64,000 nucleotides of DNA. Source: Pseudomonas graminis (GTDB lineage Bacteria; Pseudomonadota; Gammaproteobacteria; Pseudomonadales; Pseudomonadaceae). The notes beneath the pieces are model-generated. The model made no database searches and was not told the DNA's origin. It saw only the letters and a list, made by a program, of their open reading frames with translations. Of this stretch, positions 43,638-55,459 are shown piece after piece. Made by a program: the position numbers and the translations under genes. Position 1 is the stretch's first letter. Each line of letters starts with the position of its first letter. The DNA lies in contig NZ_FOHW01000001.1 in the NCBI RefSeq assembly GCF_900111735.1, positions 1 to 64,000 of the forward strand. Direction: 5' to 3'.

Positions 43638-43665
43638 AGCAGCTCATTGTGCCCACGCGTACTCT

Positions 43666-43846
43666 GTGGGACCGGCTTTAGCCGGGAAGGCGTCATGTGT
43701 CACACCGCGAAATCGAGGGTGTGCATTCGGGCCTCTTCCCGGCTAAAGCCGGTCCCACAAGGGGGCCGCGTTTCTTCAGTTGGCCCTCACCACCCATCCC
43801 ACTGAATGCACGCCATGCTGTAGTGGGACCGGCTTCAGCCGGGAAG
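43666..43846. repeat. Three REP copies after kdgK
   Basis: Copies at 43666-43689, 43735-43758 and 43823-43846 in alternating orientation, family core ACCGGCTTTAGCC. They fill the space between the convergent kdgK and parvulin genes and may act as an mRNA 3' barrier. Confidence 0.8.
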
Positions 43847-43885
43847 GGGACCGTGAGATCGCTGCAAGGGTTGCGGCTGTACCCC

Positions 43886-44161
43886 TCAATCCCGATAAAA
43901 CACCTGCACCAAGTGATACCCGAACTTGCTTTTGACCGGACCATGCACGGTCCGCAACGGCTTTTTGAAGATCACCTGGTCAATCGCGCCGACCATCTGA
44001 CCCGGCCGTACCTCACCCAGGTCGCCGCCGCGCTTGCCGCTCGGGCACGTCGAATACTTCTTCGCCAGCACGTCAAAGGCTTCGCCCTTGGCAATGCGCT
44101 GCTTCAGTTGCTCGGCTTCTTCAGCGGTCTTGACCAGGATGTGGCGGGCTTGGGCTTTCAT
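43886..44161 (-). CDS. ppiC: PpiC-type peptidyl-prolyl isomerase (small parvulin)
   Basis: 91-residue cytoplasmic parvulin with no signal peptide and only the isomerase domain, like E. coli PpiC (93 residues). It starts MKAQARHILVKTAEEAEQLK and has the active-site stretch KKYSTCPSGKRGGDLGEVRPGQ-type sequence, then GYHLVQV at the end. A second parvulin of the same type is encoded at 55460-55741. ATG 44161 is the natural start, with longer frames running into pilU's leader. Confidence 0.88.
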   Translation of the reverse strand: MKAQARHILVKTAEEAEQLKQRIAKGEAFDVLAKKYSTCPSGKRGGDLGEVRPGQMVGAIDQVIFKKPLRTVHGPVKSKFGYHLVQVFYRD

Positions 44162-44372
44162 GATGCACCGGAAGTCTCGATAAAAAAGCCGCGCATTATG
44201 CCTTTGCTGCACGATTTCGGGTAATTTCCCACACCTTGACCGGACAAATGTGTGTCTCGGCGCCAGGACAGGCCTGCCAGGGCCAGTTAAACAGCCCGAA
44301 CGTTGAAACCGGTCGACGGTCGACACACTGTAGGCCTGCTGTCTCCTCAAATCTCTTGTGTGGTGTTGCCTT

Positions 44373-45539
44373 ATGGATTTCCCGGCGTTGTTGAAAGTGC
44401 TTGCCACCCAGGATGGATCGGACCTCTATCTGTCCACCGGCGCGCCCCCCTGCGCCAAGTTCAACGGCGTACTCAAGCCGCTGGGTACTGAAGCGTTCAA
44501 GCCCGGTGACGTCGCGGTGATTGCCAACGGCATCATGGACGCCGAGCAGCGCGTGGATTTCGAACGCGATCTGGAAATGAACCTGGCGTTTTCGCTGTCC
44601 GGTGTAGGGCGATTCCGGATCAACATCTTCAAGCAGCGCAACGAAGTGTCGATCGTGGCGCGCAACATCAAGCTCGACATCCCCAAATTCGAAGACCTGC
44701 ACCTGCCACCGATCCTGCTCGATGTGATCATGGAGAAGCACGGTCTGGTGCTGTTCGTCGGCGCCACCGGTTCGGGTAAATCGACGTCGCTGGCCGCGCT
44801 GATCGACCACCGCAACCGTCACGCCAGCGGCCACATTATTACCATCGAAGACCCGGTGGAGTTCATCCACAAACACAAGCGCTCGATCATCAATCAGCGC
44901 GAAGTGGGCGTCGATACGCGAAGCTTCCACGCGGCGCTGAAAAACACCCTGCGTCAGGCGCCGGACGTGATCCTGATCGGCGAAATCCGCGACCGCGAGA
45001 CCATGGAGCACGCCCTGGCGTTTGCCGACACCGGCCACCTGGCGATCTCGACCCTGCATGCCAACAACGCCAACCAGGCGCTGGACCGCATCATCAATTT
45101 CTTCCCGGAAGAGCGCCGTCCTCAGCTATTGCATGACCTGGGCAACAACCTCAAGGCGTTCGTCTCCCAGCGGCTGGTCAAGACCACCGATGGCAAGCGC
45201 CGCGCGGCGGTGGAGGTGATGCTGGGGACGCCCACCATTCGCGACCTGATCCACCGCAACGAATTGACCGAACTCAAGGGCATCATGGAAAAGTCCACCA
45301 ATCTGGGCATGCAGACCTTTGACAACGCGCTGTATGACCTGGCCGTGGAGGGCGCGATCACCGAAGACGAAGCTCTGAAGAATGCGGATTCGGCCAACAA
45401 CGTGCGCCTGCGGTTGAAATTGCACAGCGAAGACGGACCATCCACGATCGCCACTGCGCCTCGCGCGCCTCAACCTGCCGCGCAGGTTAACGTGAAGGAT
45501 TGGGGGCTGGTAGACGAGCGGGACGAGCCGGGGAATTGA
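44373..45539 (+). CDS. pilU: Type IV pilus retraction ATPase, PilT/PilU family
   Basis: 388-residue secretion-superfamily ATPase that powers pilus retraction. Motifs: Walker A GATGSGKST, Asp box ITIEDPVEF, Walker B LIGEIRDRETM, His box STLHANNAN. The C-terminal extension past residue 350 and the opening MDFPALLKVLATQDGSDLYL resemble PilU more than PilT. It is not adjacent to pilT or other pil genes in this window, being flanked by a parvulin gene and REP elements. In P. aeruginosa pilT and pilU are neighbours, so this is a separate locus or paralogue. ATG 44373 is used. Confidence 0.8.
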   Translation: MDFPALLKVLATQDGSDLYLSTGAPPCAKFNGVLKPLGTEAFKPGDVAVIANGIMDAEQRVDFERDLEMNLAFSLSGVGRFRINIFKQRNEVSIVARNIKLDIPKFEDLHLPPILLDVIMEKHGLVLFVGATGSGKSTSLAALIDHRNRHASGHIITIEDPVEFIHKHKRSIINQREVGVDTRSFHAALKNTLRQAPDVILIGEIRDRETMEHALAFADTGHLAISTLHANNANQALDRIINFFPEERRPQLLHDLGNNLKAFVSQRLVKTTDGKRRAAVEVMLGTPTIRDLIHRNELTELKGIMEKSTNLGMQTFDNALYDLAVEGAITEDEALKNADSANNVRLRLKLHSEDGPSTIATAPRAPQPAAQVNVKDWGLVDERDEPGN

Positions 45540-45580
45540 GGTTTTCTCGTCGATGATTTTGCGGTGTCATCACCGACGCC

Positions 45581-45784
45581 GTCCCGGCTAAAGCCGGTCC
45601 CACAAATGTCCGCGTGCCCTGGTGGGACCGGCTTCAAAGGGACGAATCGCGAGCCTGCAGCCATTTCGACGGCTGCACGCATGCCTTTTTAGTGGGACCG
45701 GCTTCAGCCGGGAAGAGGCCGGTTTGAGCAACACACATTTAGAAGTGAAGCCACCGACGCTTTCCCGGCTAAAGCCAGTCCTAC
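45581..45784. repeat. Four REP copies between pilU and hbdH
   Basis: Copies at 45581-45603, about 45621-45640 (truncated), 45692-45715 and 45761-45784 in alternating orientation. The stretch holds no credible gene. Confidence 0.75.
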
Positions 45785-45798
45785 AGGGCTTGCCGCTC

Positions 45799-46569
45799 TT
45801 ATCGCGCCAGCCATCCGCCATCGATATTCCACGCCGCGCCCCGCACCTGCGCCCCGGCTTCACTGCACAGAAACAACGTCAGCTCACCCAGCTGCGAAGG
45901 GGTCACGAATTCCAGCGACGGCTGCTTCTCCGCCAGCAAGTCATGCTTCGCCTGTTCCAGGTCGCCCGTCACAGCGGCGCGATCATCGATCTGCTTCTGC
46001 ACCAGCGGCGTCAGCACCCAGCCCGGGCAGATAGCGTTGCAGGTGACATTGCTGGCAGCGGTTTCCAGGCCGACCACCTTGGTCAACCCGATGACGCCGT
46101 GCTTGGCGGCCACATACGCCGCCTTGCCCGTCGAACCCACCAGGCCGTGCACCGAGGCAACGTTCACGATTCGCCCCCAGTCCCTGGCACGCATGCCCGG
46201 CAGGCACAACCGCGTGCTGTGAAACACCGACGACAGGTTGATGGCGATGATCTGGTCCCAGCGCTCCACCGGAAAATCCTCCACCGCGTCGACGTGCTGA
46301 ATTCCCGCGTTGTTGACCAGAATGTCGACGCCGCCGAATTCGCGTTCGGCATAGGCAATCAGGTCGGCGATCTGCGCCACATCACTGACGTCCGCGGGAT
46401 GATGGCCGACCTTCCCGCCGTACTGTTTGACCTGTTCGATCACTGCCGACGCATCGCCGAAGCCGTTGAGCACCAGGTTTGCTCCGGCCTTGGCCAGCGT
46501 CAGCGCGATGCCCAGGCCGATGCCGCTGGTGGAGCCGGTGACCAGTGCGGTTTTGCCTTGCAGACTCAT
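45799..46569 (-). CDS. hbdH: D-3-hydroxybutyrate dehydrogenase
   Basis: NAD-dependent oxidation of 3-hydroxybutyrate to acetoacetate. The 256-residue short-chain dehydrogenase has TGSTSGIGLGIA (nucleotide loop), NNAGIQ, the catalytic Ser in ASVHGLVGS and the YVAAKHG active site (Y-x3-K). The His-Val pair in SVHGLV and the C-terminal GGWLAR are typical of the 3-hydroxybutyrate enzymes. It follows a GntP-type permease by 10 bases and lies in one transcription unit with it. A sigma-54 regulator gene lies beyond. GAGGA precedes ATG 46569. Confidence 0.9.
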   Translation of the reverse strand: MSLQGKTALVTGSTSGIGLGIALTLAKAGANLVLNGFGDASAVIEQVKQYGGKVGHHPADVSDVAQIADLIAYAEREFGGVDILVNNAGIQHVDAVEDFPVERWDQIIAINLSSVFHSTRLCLPGMRARDWGRIVNVASVHGLVGSTGKAAYVAAKHGVIGLTKVVGLETAASNVTCNAICPGWVLTPLVQKQIDDRAAVTGDLEQAKHDLLAEKQPSLEFVTPSQLGELTLFLCSEAGAQVRGAAWNIDGGWLAR

Positions 46570-46579
46570 GTTCAATTCC

Positions 46580-47971
46580 TCATACGATGCCGGTTGCATA
46601 GAAAACGCCGATCACCACAAACACCGCCAGGGTCTTGATGATGGTGATGCCGAAGATGTCCTTATAGGCCTCGCGGTGGGTCAGGCCGGTGACCGCCAGC
46701 AGGGTAATGACCGCGCCATTGTGCGGCAGCGTGTCCATGCCGCCACTGGCCATGGCCGCGACGCGGTGCAACACCTCCAGCGGAATGTTCGCCCCGTGGG
46801 CCGCCGCGATAAAGCTGTCGGACATCGCCGCCAGGGCGATGCTCATGCCCCCGGACGCCGACCCGGTGATACCGGCCAGCAAGGTCACGGTAATCGCTTC
46901 GTTGACCAAGGGATTGGGAATGCTTTTGAGCCCGTCGGCCAGCACCAGGAATCCGGGCAACGAAGCGATCACCGCACCAAAACCGTATTCCGACGCCGTA
47001 TTCATCGCCGCCAGCAGTGCACCGCTGACTGCACCCTTGCTGCCTTCGGCCAGCTTGGATTTCACCGTGCTGAAGGCGAACAACAGCACAAACACAATCC
47101 CCACCAGCAACGCCGCTTCCACCGCCCAGATCGCGGTGATCTTGGCGATGTCGGTCTGCACCGGCGTGGCCATGCCCGGCAGCGCCAGTGTGTGTGTCTT
47201 GCCGTACCACTGGGGAATCCACTGTGTGAACAGCAGGTTCATGATCCCCACCAGCAACAGCGGCGCCAATGCAATCCACGGGTTGGGCAGCGCGATGTCG
47301 TTCGGAGTGTCCGGCTCATTGCGCAATTCGGTGCCGTAGCCTTCGCCGGCGCGTTGAGCCCGGTTGCGCTGGCGCTGCAGAAACAGCATGCCGGCGCTGA
47401 AGACGAACGCCGTGCCGATCAGACCCAGCCACGGCGCAGCCCACGCCGTGGTGTTGAAGAAGGTCGACGGGATGATGTTCTGAATTTGCGGCGTGCCGGG
47501 CAGGGCGTCCATGGTGAACGAGAATGCACCCAGGGCGATGGTCGCCGGAATAAGACGCTTGGGAATGTTGCTCTGGCGGAACATCTCGGCGGCGAACGGG
47601 TAGACCGCAAACACCACCACGAACAACGACACGCCGCCGTAGGTCAGCAGCGCGCAGACCAGCACGATCACCAGCATCGCCTGGCGTGTACCCAGCAGGC
47701 GAATGGCAGCCGCGACGATGGAGCGCGAGAATCCCGACAGCTCGATCAGCTTGCCGAACACGGCGCCGAGCAGAAACACCGGGAAGTAGAGTTTGACGAA
47801 GCCGACCATCTTGTCCATGAACACGCCGGTGAAGGCGGGCGCTACGGCAGAGGGATCGGTGAGCAGTACCGCGCCGAGGGCCGCGATGGGGGCAAAGAGG
47901 ATGACGCTGTAACCCCGGTAGGCAGCCAGCATCAGCAGCGTAAGCGCCGCTAAAGCGATGATCACACTCAT
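46580..47971 (-). CDS. GntP-family permease, probable 3-hydroxybutyrate transporter
   Basis: 463-residue inner-membrane symporter with about 12 helices of the GntP family. Conserved segments are VCALLTYGGVSLFVVVFAVY, TMDALPGTPQIQNIIP and GMSIALAAMSDSFIAAAHG. GntP members carry gluconate and related hydroxy acids. The position next to hbdH argues for 3-hydroxybutyrate here, as at the P. aeruginosa hbcR locus. A sigma-54 promoter lies upstream and AGGAG precedes ATG 47971. Confidence 0.87.
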   Translation of the reverse strand: MSVIIALAALTLLMLAAYRGYSVILFAPIAALGAVLLTDPSAVAPAFTGVFMDKMVGFVKLYFPVFLLGAVFGKLIELSGFSRSIVAAAIRLLGTRQAMLVIVLVCALLTYGGVSLFVVVFAVYPFAAEMFRQSNIPKRLIPATIALGAFSFTMDALPGTPQIQNIIPSTFFNTTAWAAPWLGLIGTAFVFSAGMLFLQRQRNRAQRAGEGYGTELRNEPDTPNDIALPNPWIALAPLLLVGIMNLLFTQWIPQWYGKTHTLALPGMATPVQTDIAKITAIWAVEAALLVGIVFVLLFAFSTVKSKLAEGSKGAVSGALLAAMNTASEYGFGAVIASLPGFLVLADGLKSIPNPLVNEAITVTLLAGITGSASGGMSIALAAMSDSFIAAAHGANIPLEVLHRVAAMASGGMDTLPHNGAVITLLAVTGLTHREAYKDIFGITIIKTLAVFVVIGVFYATGIV

Positions 47972-48028
47972 CGAGTGTCTCCTGTTGTTTTTGTTTTGGG
48001 TGCGGCAAGGCCGCGCAACAGGAGGTAT

Positions 48029-48044
48029 AGCTACTTTCATGCCA
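48029..48044 (-). promoter_or_regulatory. Sigma-54 promoter of the gntP-hbdH operon
   Basis: On the minus strand TGGCATGAAAGTAGCT keeps GG and GC separated by exactly 10 bases. The transcript would start near 48017, about 46 bases before the permease ATG. The gene next upstream encodes a sigma-54 activator, which makes the site credible. Confidence 0.7.
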
Positions 48045-48181
48045 TTACGCTAAGTGGCTGATTTTAAAGCGCTTTAGGCTGAGATGTTTTGGGTCGAAAT
48101 CTTGTATGTCCCGGTTATGAGACTGTTATGGCGGGGACACTGGCTCACAACAGTGAACGGTCTGTGATCGCAACCGCTCTG

Positions 48182-48202
48182 GAACGGGCATTTTTCCCGT
48201 TC
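48182..48202. promoter_or_regulatory. Inverted repeat GAACGGG-N7-CCCGTTC, terminator or activator site
   Basis: A 7-bp perfect inverted repeat lies 26 bases past the regulator stop and about 140 bp upstream of the sigma-54 promoter. No T-run follows, so it may be the upstream activating site of the sigma-54 regulator rather than a terminator. Confidence 0.4.
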
Positions 48203-48228
48203 TCCCGGAACGTAGACAGGCCGTCTCT

Positions 48229-49644
<1,416 letters not shown>

Positions 49645-49707
49645 GTGCGGTTCCATCCTTCCTGTTCCTCGGCATCTGGCCGCACAGACTACTGTTTGGG
49701 ACGAGCT

Positions 49708-51291
49708 TCAATTGAAACCGGGGTGGGCCGCCGCCAGCAATTCCCGGGTGTAAGGGTGCTGCGGCGCATCGAACACGTCGTGGCTCGCGCCGCGCTCGAC
49801 CACTTTGCCGTCCTTGACCACGATCAGGTCATGGGCCAGCGCCTTGACCACGGCCAGGTCGTGGCTGATGAACAGGTAGGTCAGGCCGTGCCGCTCCTGC
49901 AATTGACGCAACAACGCGACGACCTGTTTCTGCACGGTACGATCCAGCGCGGAGGTCGGTTCGTCGAGCAACATCAAGGCAGGTTTGAGCACAAGGGCGC
50001 GGGCAATGGCGATACGTTGCCGCTGCCCGCCGGAAAATTCATGGGGGTAACGGTGCCGGCTCGACGGGTCGATGCCGACTTCTTCCAGCGCGCGAATCAC
50101 TTCGGCCTCACAGCTGGCCTTGTCCAGGTCACTGTGCACTTCCAGGCCCTCGCTGATGATCTGTGCCACCGACATGCGCGGGCTGAGGCTGCCGTAAGGG
50201 TCCTGGAACACCACCTGCATCTGCTTGCGCCATGGACGCATCTGCTTCTGGTTCAGGCTGTCCAGCCCATGGCCCTTGAAGCGGATACTGCCACGGGATT
50301 CCAGCAAGCGCAGGATGGCCTGACCAAGTGTCGACTTGCCCGAGCCGGATTCGCCAACGATGCCCAGGGTTTTGCCGCGCTCGATGCTCAGGCTGATGTC
50401 ATCGACGGCTTTCAGGTATTCATGGTGCCGGTTGAAAATCCCGCCGCCGAGGGAGAACCAGACGCGCAGGTTATCGACCTCCAGCACCTTCTCGCGGGTG
50501 TCCCGGGGCAACGGCTCGCCCGCCGGCTCCGCGTCCAGCAGCAAGCGGCTGTAAGGATGTTGGGGGTTCTTGAACAGCGACTGGCAATTGGACTGCTCAA
50601 CGATTTCCCCGGCGCGCATCACGCACACCCGCTGGGCGATGCTGTGCACCAGATTCAGGTCGTGGCTGATCAGCAACAGCGACATGTTCAGCCGTTGCTG
50701 CAACTGTTTGAGCAGCAGGAGGATCTTGCGCTGCACGGTCACATCCAGCGCCGTGGTGGGCTCATCGGCAATCAGCAGTTCCGGCTCGCAGGCCAGCGCC
50801 ATGGCGATCATCACCCGCTGGCGCTGGCCGCCGGACAACTCATGGGGGTAGGCCTTCAGTCGCTTTTTCGGGTGCTGAATGCCGACCAGCTCCAGCAGCT
50901 CAATGATCCGCGCCTGGGCCGCCTTGCCTGCCAGGCCCTTGTGCAGCAGCAAGGTCTCGCCGATTTGCCGGGACACCGTGTGCAGCGGGTTCAGTGAGGT
51001 CATCGGCTCCTGGAAGATCATCGCGATCTGATTGCCCCGCAGCTCTCGGATGACGTTGCCGTCGGCGCCGAGCAGCTCTTTGCCGCGATAGCGAATGCTG
51101 CCGGTGCTCAGTGTGCCGGCCTGGGGCAGCAACTGGAGGATCGAGTGGGCGGTCACCGATTTGCCCGAGCCCGACTCGCCGACCAGTGCCAGGCACTCGC
51201 CGGCCGGAATGTCCAGGCTGAGGTGCTTGACCACAGCGTGGCCCTTGAAGGACACCGAGAGGTCACGGATTTCGATCAGGTTTTCGGACAT
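49708..51291 (-). CDS. yejF: Peptide/microcin C-type ABC transporter ATPase YejF
   Basis: 527-residue protein with two fused oligopeptide-type ATPase domains (OppD and OppF-like). Each has Walker A (GESGSGKS and GESGSGKST), signature LSGGQRQRV / FSGGQRQRI, and Walker B with ADEPTTALD / LDEPTSALD. The single fused polypeptide is the mark of YejF. It is the last gene of yejABEF and begins just after yejE. In E. coli this importer brings in peptide antibiotics such as microcin C. The natural substrate is not known from sequence. Confidence 0.92.
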   Translation of the reverse strand: MSENLIEIRDLSVSFKGHAVVKHLSLDIPAGECLALVGESGSGKSVTAHSILQLLPQAGTLSTGSIRYRGKELLGADGNVIRELRGNQIAMIFQEPMTSLNPLHTVSRQIGETLLLHKGLAGKAAQARIIELLELVGIQHPKKRLKAYPHELSGGQRQRVMIAMALACEPELLIADEPTTALDVTVQRKILLLLKQLQQRLNMSLLLISHDLNLVHSIAQRVCVMRAGEIVEQSNCQSLFKNPQHPYSRLLLDAEPAGEPLPRDTREKVLEVDNLRVWFSLGGGIFNRHHEYLKAVDDISLSIERGKTLGIVGESGSGKSTLGQAILRLLESRGSIRFKGHGLDSLNQKQMRPWRKQMQVVFQDPYGSLSPRMSVAQIISEGLEVHSDLDKASCEAEVIRALEEVGIDPSSRHRYPHEFSGGQRQRIAIARALVLKPALMLLDEPTSALDRTVQKQVVALLRQLQERHGLTYLFISHDLAVVKALAHDLIVVKDGKVVERGASHDVFDAPQHPYTRELLAAAHPGFN

Positions 51292-51292
51292 C

Positions 51293-52315
51293 TCAGGACC
51301 TCGGGTCGAAGGCATCCCGCAGGGCCTCGCCAATGAACACCAGCAGCGACAGTATCAGCGCCAGTGTGAAAAATGCCGTGAAGCCCAGCCATGGCGCCTG
51401 CAGGTTCTGTTTGCCCTGGGCGATCAGTTCGCCCAGTGACGCGCTGCCGGCGGGCATGCCGAAGCCAAGGAAATCCAGCGCAGTCAGCGTAGAGATCGCC
51501 CCAGTCAGGATGAAAGGCAGATAGCTCAGGGTCGCGTTCATTGCGTTGGGCAGAATGTGCCGCAGGATCACCTTGCGATCACTCAGTCCCAGCGCCCGCG
51601 CCGCTTTGACGTACTCCAGGTTGCGCCCGCGCAGGAATTCGGCGCGCACCACGTCCACCAGCGCCAGCCATGAAAACAGCGCCATGATTCCCAGCAGCCA
51701 CCAGAAATTCGGTTCGACGAAGCCCGACAGAATAATCAGCAGGTACAGCACCGGCAGACCGGACCAGACTTCCAGCAGGCGCTGGCCGAGCAAATCCACC
51801 CAGCCGCCGTAATAGCCCTGCAATGCGCCGGCAGCGATGCCGATCAGCGCACTGATAAACGTCAACGCCAGGGCAAACAGAATCGACACCCGCGCGCCGA
51901 AGATGACCCGGGCCAGCACGTCCCGGGCCTGATCGTCGGTACCCAGCCAGTTGACCGAGGAGGGCGGGCTCGGCGCCGGCTTGTTCAGGTCATAGTTGGG
52001 TGTGTCATCGCTGAACGGGATCGGCGGAAACAGCATCCAGCCATCGCCCTTGCTTATCAGCTGGCGCACGTAATCGCTGCGGTAGTCCGGCTGAAACGGC
52101 AGCTGGCCGCCGAATTCCTGTTCGGTGTGACGCTTGAAGGCGGGGAAGTACAGATGGTGCTGATAACTCAGCACCAAGGGTTTGTCGTTGGCAATCAGCT
52201 CGCCGCACAGGCTGAGCACAAACAGCCCGCAGAACAGCCACAGCGACCACCAGCCGCGGCGGTTATTGCGAAAGCGCTCGAAGCGACGGCGAGCCACCGG
52301 GGACAGTCTGCGCAT
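51293..52315 (-). CDS. yejE: Peptide ABC transporter permease YejE
   Basis: 340-residue inner-membrane permease of the OppC/DppC type with a longer periplasmic N-part, as in YejE. Conserved coupling segment: EYVKAARALGLSDRKVILRH. A typical C-terminal motif is TALDFLGFGMPAGSASLGEL. It pairs with YejB. ATG 52315 shares bases with the yejB stop (TGATG). A GTG 52318 would add one residue. Confidence 0.92.
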   Translation of the reverse strand: MRRLSPVARRRFERFRNNRRGWWSLWLFCGLFVLSLCGELIANDKPLVLSYQHHLYFPAFKRHTEQEFGGQLPFQPDYRSDYVRQLISKGDGWMLFPPIPFSDDTPNYDLNKPAPSPPSSVNWLGTDDQARDVLARVIFGARVSILFALALTFISALIGIAAGALQGYYGGWVDLLGQRLLEVWSGLPVLYLLIILSGFVEPNFWWLLGIMALFSWLALVDVVRAEFLRGRNLEYVKAARALGLSDRKVILRHILPNAMNATLSYLPFILTGAISTLTALDFLGFGMPAGSASLGELIAQGKQNLQAPWLGFTAFFTLALILSLLVFIGEALRDAFDPRS

Positions 52316-53379
52316 CACGCATTCCTCGCGCTGAAGTCGATTCGGGGGTCGACCAAGGTGTAGCAGATGTCCCCGACCAGCTTTATCAGCAACCCGAACA
52401 GCGTGAAGATGAACAGCGAACCGAACACCACCGGGTAATCCCGGGACACCGCGGCTTCGTAACTCATGCGACCGAGGCCATCGAGGGAGAAGATCACTTC
52501 GATCATCAACGAACCGGCAAAGAACACACTGATGAACGCCTGGGGAATGCCGGCAACGATCAGCAGCATGGCGTTGCGGAACACATGGCCGTACAGGACC
52601 CGCCGCTCGCTCAGGCCTTTGGCGCGGGCGGTGACCACGTACTGGCGGGTGACTTCGTTCAAGAAAGAGTTTTTGGTCAGGATGGTCAGCGTCGCGAAGC
52701 CGCCGATTACCAGTGACGTCACCGGCAACACCAGGTGCCAGAGGTAGTCGGCGATCTTCCCCAGGGTGCTCAGTTGATCAAAGTTCTCGGACACCAGCCC
52801 GCGCACCGGGAACCAGCTCAGCGACGTGCCCCCGGCGAAAACCACCACCAGCAGCATGGCGAACAGAAAGGCCGGCATTGCGTAGCCGATGATGATTGCC
52901 GTGCTGCTCCAGATATCAAAGTGACTGCCGTGCTTGACCGCCTTGCGGATGCCCAGGGGGATCGACACAAGGTAGGTAATCAACGTGGCCCATAACCCCA
53001 GCGAAATGGACACCGGCATCTTCTGCAGGATCAGGTCCGTGACCTTGGCGCCGCGAAAGAAGCTGTTGCCGAAATCCAGTTGCGCGTAGTTCTTCAGCAT
53101 CAGCCACAAACGCTCATGCAAGGGCTTGTCGAACCCGTACTGGTGTTCGATTTCCTTGATCAGCTTGGGATCGAGCCCGCGACTGGCCCGGGATTGACCG
53201 GCGTTCATGGTTTCGGTGTGGCCGGCGCCAATGGTGCCGCCGGCCACGCCCTGAAGCTTGGCAATGGCCTGCTCAACGGGGCCGCCGGGCGCGGCCTGCA
53301 CGATGAAAAAGTTGACCAGCAGAATGCACAGCAGCGTCGGAATGATCAGCAGCAGGCGCCTCATCAGGTAGCCGAGCAT
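52315..53379 (-). CDS. yejB: Peptide ABC transporter permease YejB
   Basis: 354-residue inner-membrane permease of the OppB/DppB type. Starts [20 protein letters not shown] and has the coupling segment [20 protein letters not shown], with the periplasmic insert (about residues 30-90) typical of YejB. The yejA stop overlaps its start by one base (TAATG), so translation is coupled. Confidence 0.92.
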   Translation of the reverse strand: MLGYLMRRLLLIIPTLLCILLVNFFIVQAAPGGPVEQAIAKLQGVAGGTIGAGHTETMNAGQSRASRGLDPKLIKEIEHQYGFDKPLHERLWLMLKNYAQLDFGNSFFRGAKVTDLILQKMPVSISLGLWATLITYLVSIPLGIRKAVKHGSHFDIWSSTAIIIGYAMPAFLFAMLLVVVFAGGTSLSWFPVRGLVSENFDQLSTLGKIADYLWHLVLPVTSLVIGGFATLTILTKNSFLNEVTRQYVVTARAKGLSERRVLYGHVFRNAMLLIVAGIPQAFISVFFAGSLMIEVIFSLDGLGRMSYEAAVSRDYPVVFGSLFIFTLFGLLIKLVGDICYTLVDPRIDFSARNA

Positions 53380-55247
53380 TACTTGACCTCCGAGGGAATG
53401 GCCGAAGCGCCTCGTTGTTGGGCGAACTCTTCGTTGGTCAGTGCCTGGGGGCTGACTTCCCACCAGGTGTCGATGGCCTCACTGTTGCTGGCCTGCACCT
53501 TGGGAATGCCGAAGCGGTTCCACCAGACGGTGGACGAGCCGGGCGGGTAATAGTTGGGAATCCAGTAGAAGCCCCACTGCAGAACACGGTCCAGGGCATG
53601 GGCGTAATCGACCATCGCCGGCTTGCTATCGGCTTTGGCCAAACCTTCAATCAGGGTGTCAACGGCCGGGTCGCGCAAGACCATGTAGTTGCTGGAGCCG
53701 GGATCGGTGGCGACCTTCGAGCCGAAGTTGTTGTACAGCTCCATGCCCGGGGAGGTCGAAACGCCGTAGCCGGTGACGATCATGTCGTAATCCCGGGCCA
53801 TGACCCGGTTCAGGTACTGCGCCGAATCGATGCGGCGGATTTCGAAATCGATGCCGATCTGCGCCAGGTTGCGCTTGTACGGCAACAGGATTTTCTCAAA
53901 GCCGCTCTGACCGTTGAGAAAGGTAAAGCTCAACGGCTCGCCCTGGGCGTTGACCAGCTTGTCACCCTGGGGCATCCATCCGGCCTCTTCGAGTAGCGCC
54001 AGGGCTTGCAGTTGTTTGTCGCGAATGAAGCCGCTGCCATCGGTTTTCGGGGTGTGGAATACCGTGGTGAATACTTCCGGCGGCACCTGACCGCGCAACG
54101 GTTCGAGAATCTTCAACTCGGATGCGGTGGGCAGCGCCGTTGCCGCCAGGTCACTGTTGGAGAAGTAGCTGTTCTGGCGCACATAAACGTTGCGCATCAT
54201 CTGCTTGTTGGTCCATTCGAAATCCCACAGCAGCGCCAGCGCCTGACGCACGCGGCGGTCCTGAAATTTCGGACGGTCCAGATTGAAGACGAAGCCTTGA
54301 GAACTCTGCACGGCGCCCTTGGCCAGGTGTGCCCGTTGCAGACGGCCCTCGCTCAAGGCCGGGCTGTCATAGCCAATGGAATAACCGGTGGCAGAATATT
54401 CGCGGTTGTAGTCATAGCCGCCACCACGCAGCACCTGACGGGCGACGTCGGTGTCGCCGAAATACTCGACGCTGAAGTGATCGAAGTTGTACAGGCCACG
54501 ATTGACCGGCAGGTCCTTGCCCCACCAGTCCAGGTTGCGTTCGAAGGTGATGCTGCGCCCCGGGTCGACCTTGCCGATGCGATACGGCCCGCTGCCCACC
54601 GGAATCTCGAAGCCGCCACCGTTGGCGAAGTCGCGGTCTTTCCACCAGTGCTCTGGGAACACCGGCAGCGAGGCCAGGTCCAGCGGCAATGTGCGGCTCT
54701 CACTGCTTTTGAAATCAAAGCGGATCTGCGTCGGCGACTCGACTTCGACGCCTTTAACGTCCTGGAACTCGGTGCGGTAGGACAGGCTGCCCTGGGTCAT
54801 CAGCAGATTATAGGTATAGCGCACGTCTTCGGCGGTGATGGCCGAGCCGTCCGAGAATTTGGCTTTAGGGCTCAGGTAGAAACGCAATGAAAGGCCGTCG
54901 GGGGCGCGCTCCATTTTCTCTGCGATCAGTCCATACACGGTGTACGGCTCGTCCAGCGACCTGACCGCCAGCGGCGCGTACAGCAAGCCATTGACCTGGG
55001 CGACGCCCGTGCCTTTGTCGAGGTACGGCATGATGTGATCGAACTGACCGATTTCCTGCGCCGAGCGGCGCATGCTGCCGCCTTTCGGGGCATCGGCATT
55101 CACGTAATCGAAATGCCCGAAATTCGCCGGATAGCGCGGCGCCTCACCGTAAACAGTCAACGCGTGTTGAGGGGCGGCGGACAAGACCTGAAAACCTGAA
55201 ACGAAGACGAATGTTGCGACCATCAGCGATGACAAAACAAAACGCAT
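53379..55247 (-). CDS. yejA: Periplasmic peptide-binding protein YejA
   Basis: 622-residue type-5 peptide-binding protein. Residues 1-24 ([20 protein letters not shown]) form a signal peptide. The mature start [20 protein letters not shown] and [20 protein letters not shown] are typical of the YejA family. Long-peptide/microcin type binding proteins of this group capture extracellular peptides for YejBEF. ATG 55247 is preferred, with AGGA 8 bases upstream. ATG 55268 has no Shine-Dalgarno. Gene order yejA-B-E-F matches E. coli. Confidence 0.9.
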   Translation of the reverse strand: MRFVLSSLMVATFVFVSGFQVLSAAPQHALTVYGEAPRYPANFGHFDYVNADAPKGGSMRRSAQEIGQFDHIMPYLDKGTGVAQVNGLLYAPLAVRSLDEPYTVYGLIAEKMERAPDGLSLRFYLSPKAKFSDGSAITAEDVRYTYNLLMTQGSLSYRTEFQDVKGVEVESPTQIRFDFKSSESRTLPLDLASLPVFPEHWWKDRDFANGGGFEIPVGSGPYRIGKVDPGRSITFERNLDWWGKDLPVNRGLYNFDHFSVEYFGDTDVARQVLRGGGYDYNREYSATGYSIGYDSPALSEGRLQRAHLAKGAVQSSQGFVFNLDRPKFQDRRVRQALALLWDFEWTNKQMMRNVYVRQNSYFSNSDLAATALPTASELKILEPLRGQVPPEVFTTVFHTPKTDGSGFIRDKQLQALALLEEAGWMPQGDKLVNAQGEPLSFTFLNGQSGFEKILLPYKRNLAQIGIDFEIRRIDSAQYLNRVMARDYDMIVTGYGVSTSPGMELYNNFGSKVATDPGSSNYMVLRDPAVDTLIEGLAKADSKPAMVDYAHALDRVLQWGFYWIPNYYPPGSSTVWWNRFGIPKVQASNSEAIDTWWEVSPQALTNEEFAQQRGASAIPSEVK

Positions 55248-55412
55248 TGCACGAATCCTGACTGACATTGGCGAGCAACATCAGGGTTGAAGGTCATGAC
55301 GGCGCGGGTGGCCGGTCTGGTTTTTTTATTGATTACCCCGCAGGCAAGGTACCGCAAAGCCTGAGTCTTTGTAACCGGACAATACTGCTCTGGAGCAAGC
55401 ATCCGATAAACA

Positions 55413-55440
55413 AACGGCCCGCTTTCAAGGGCGGGCCGTT
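55413..55440 (-). terminator. Intrinsic terminator of the second parvulin gene
   Basis: AACGGCCCGC (55413-55422) pairs with GCGGGCCGTT (55431-55440). The minus strand then reads TTTGTTTATC. It lies 20 bases after the parvulin stop and insulates the yej operon. Confidence 0.85.
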
Positions 55441-55459
55441 GGTGCAGCAGCGCGAAGGA

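Noticed and set aside
46427..47953. Plus-strand open frame of 508 codons opposite the GntP-type permease
   Set aside because: The product is rich in His, Gln and Arg with no fold, and the other strand encodes a complete membrane transporter.
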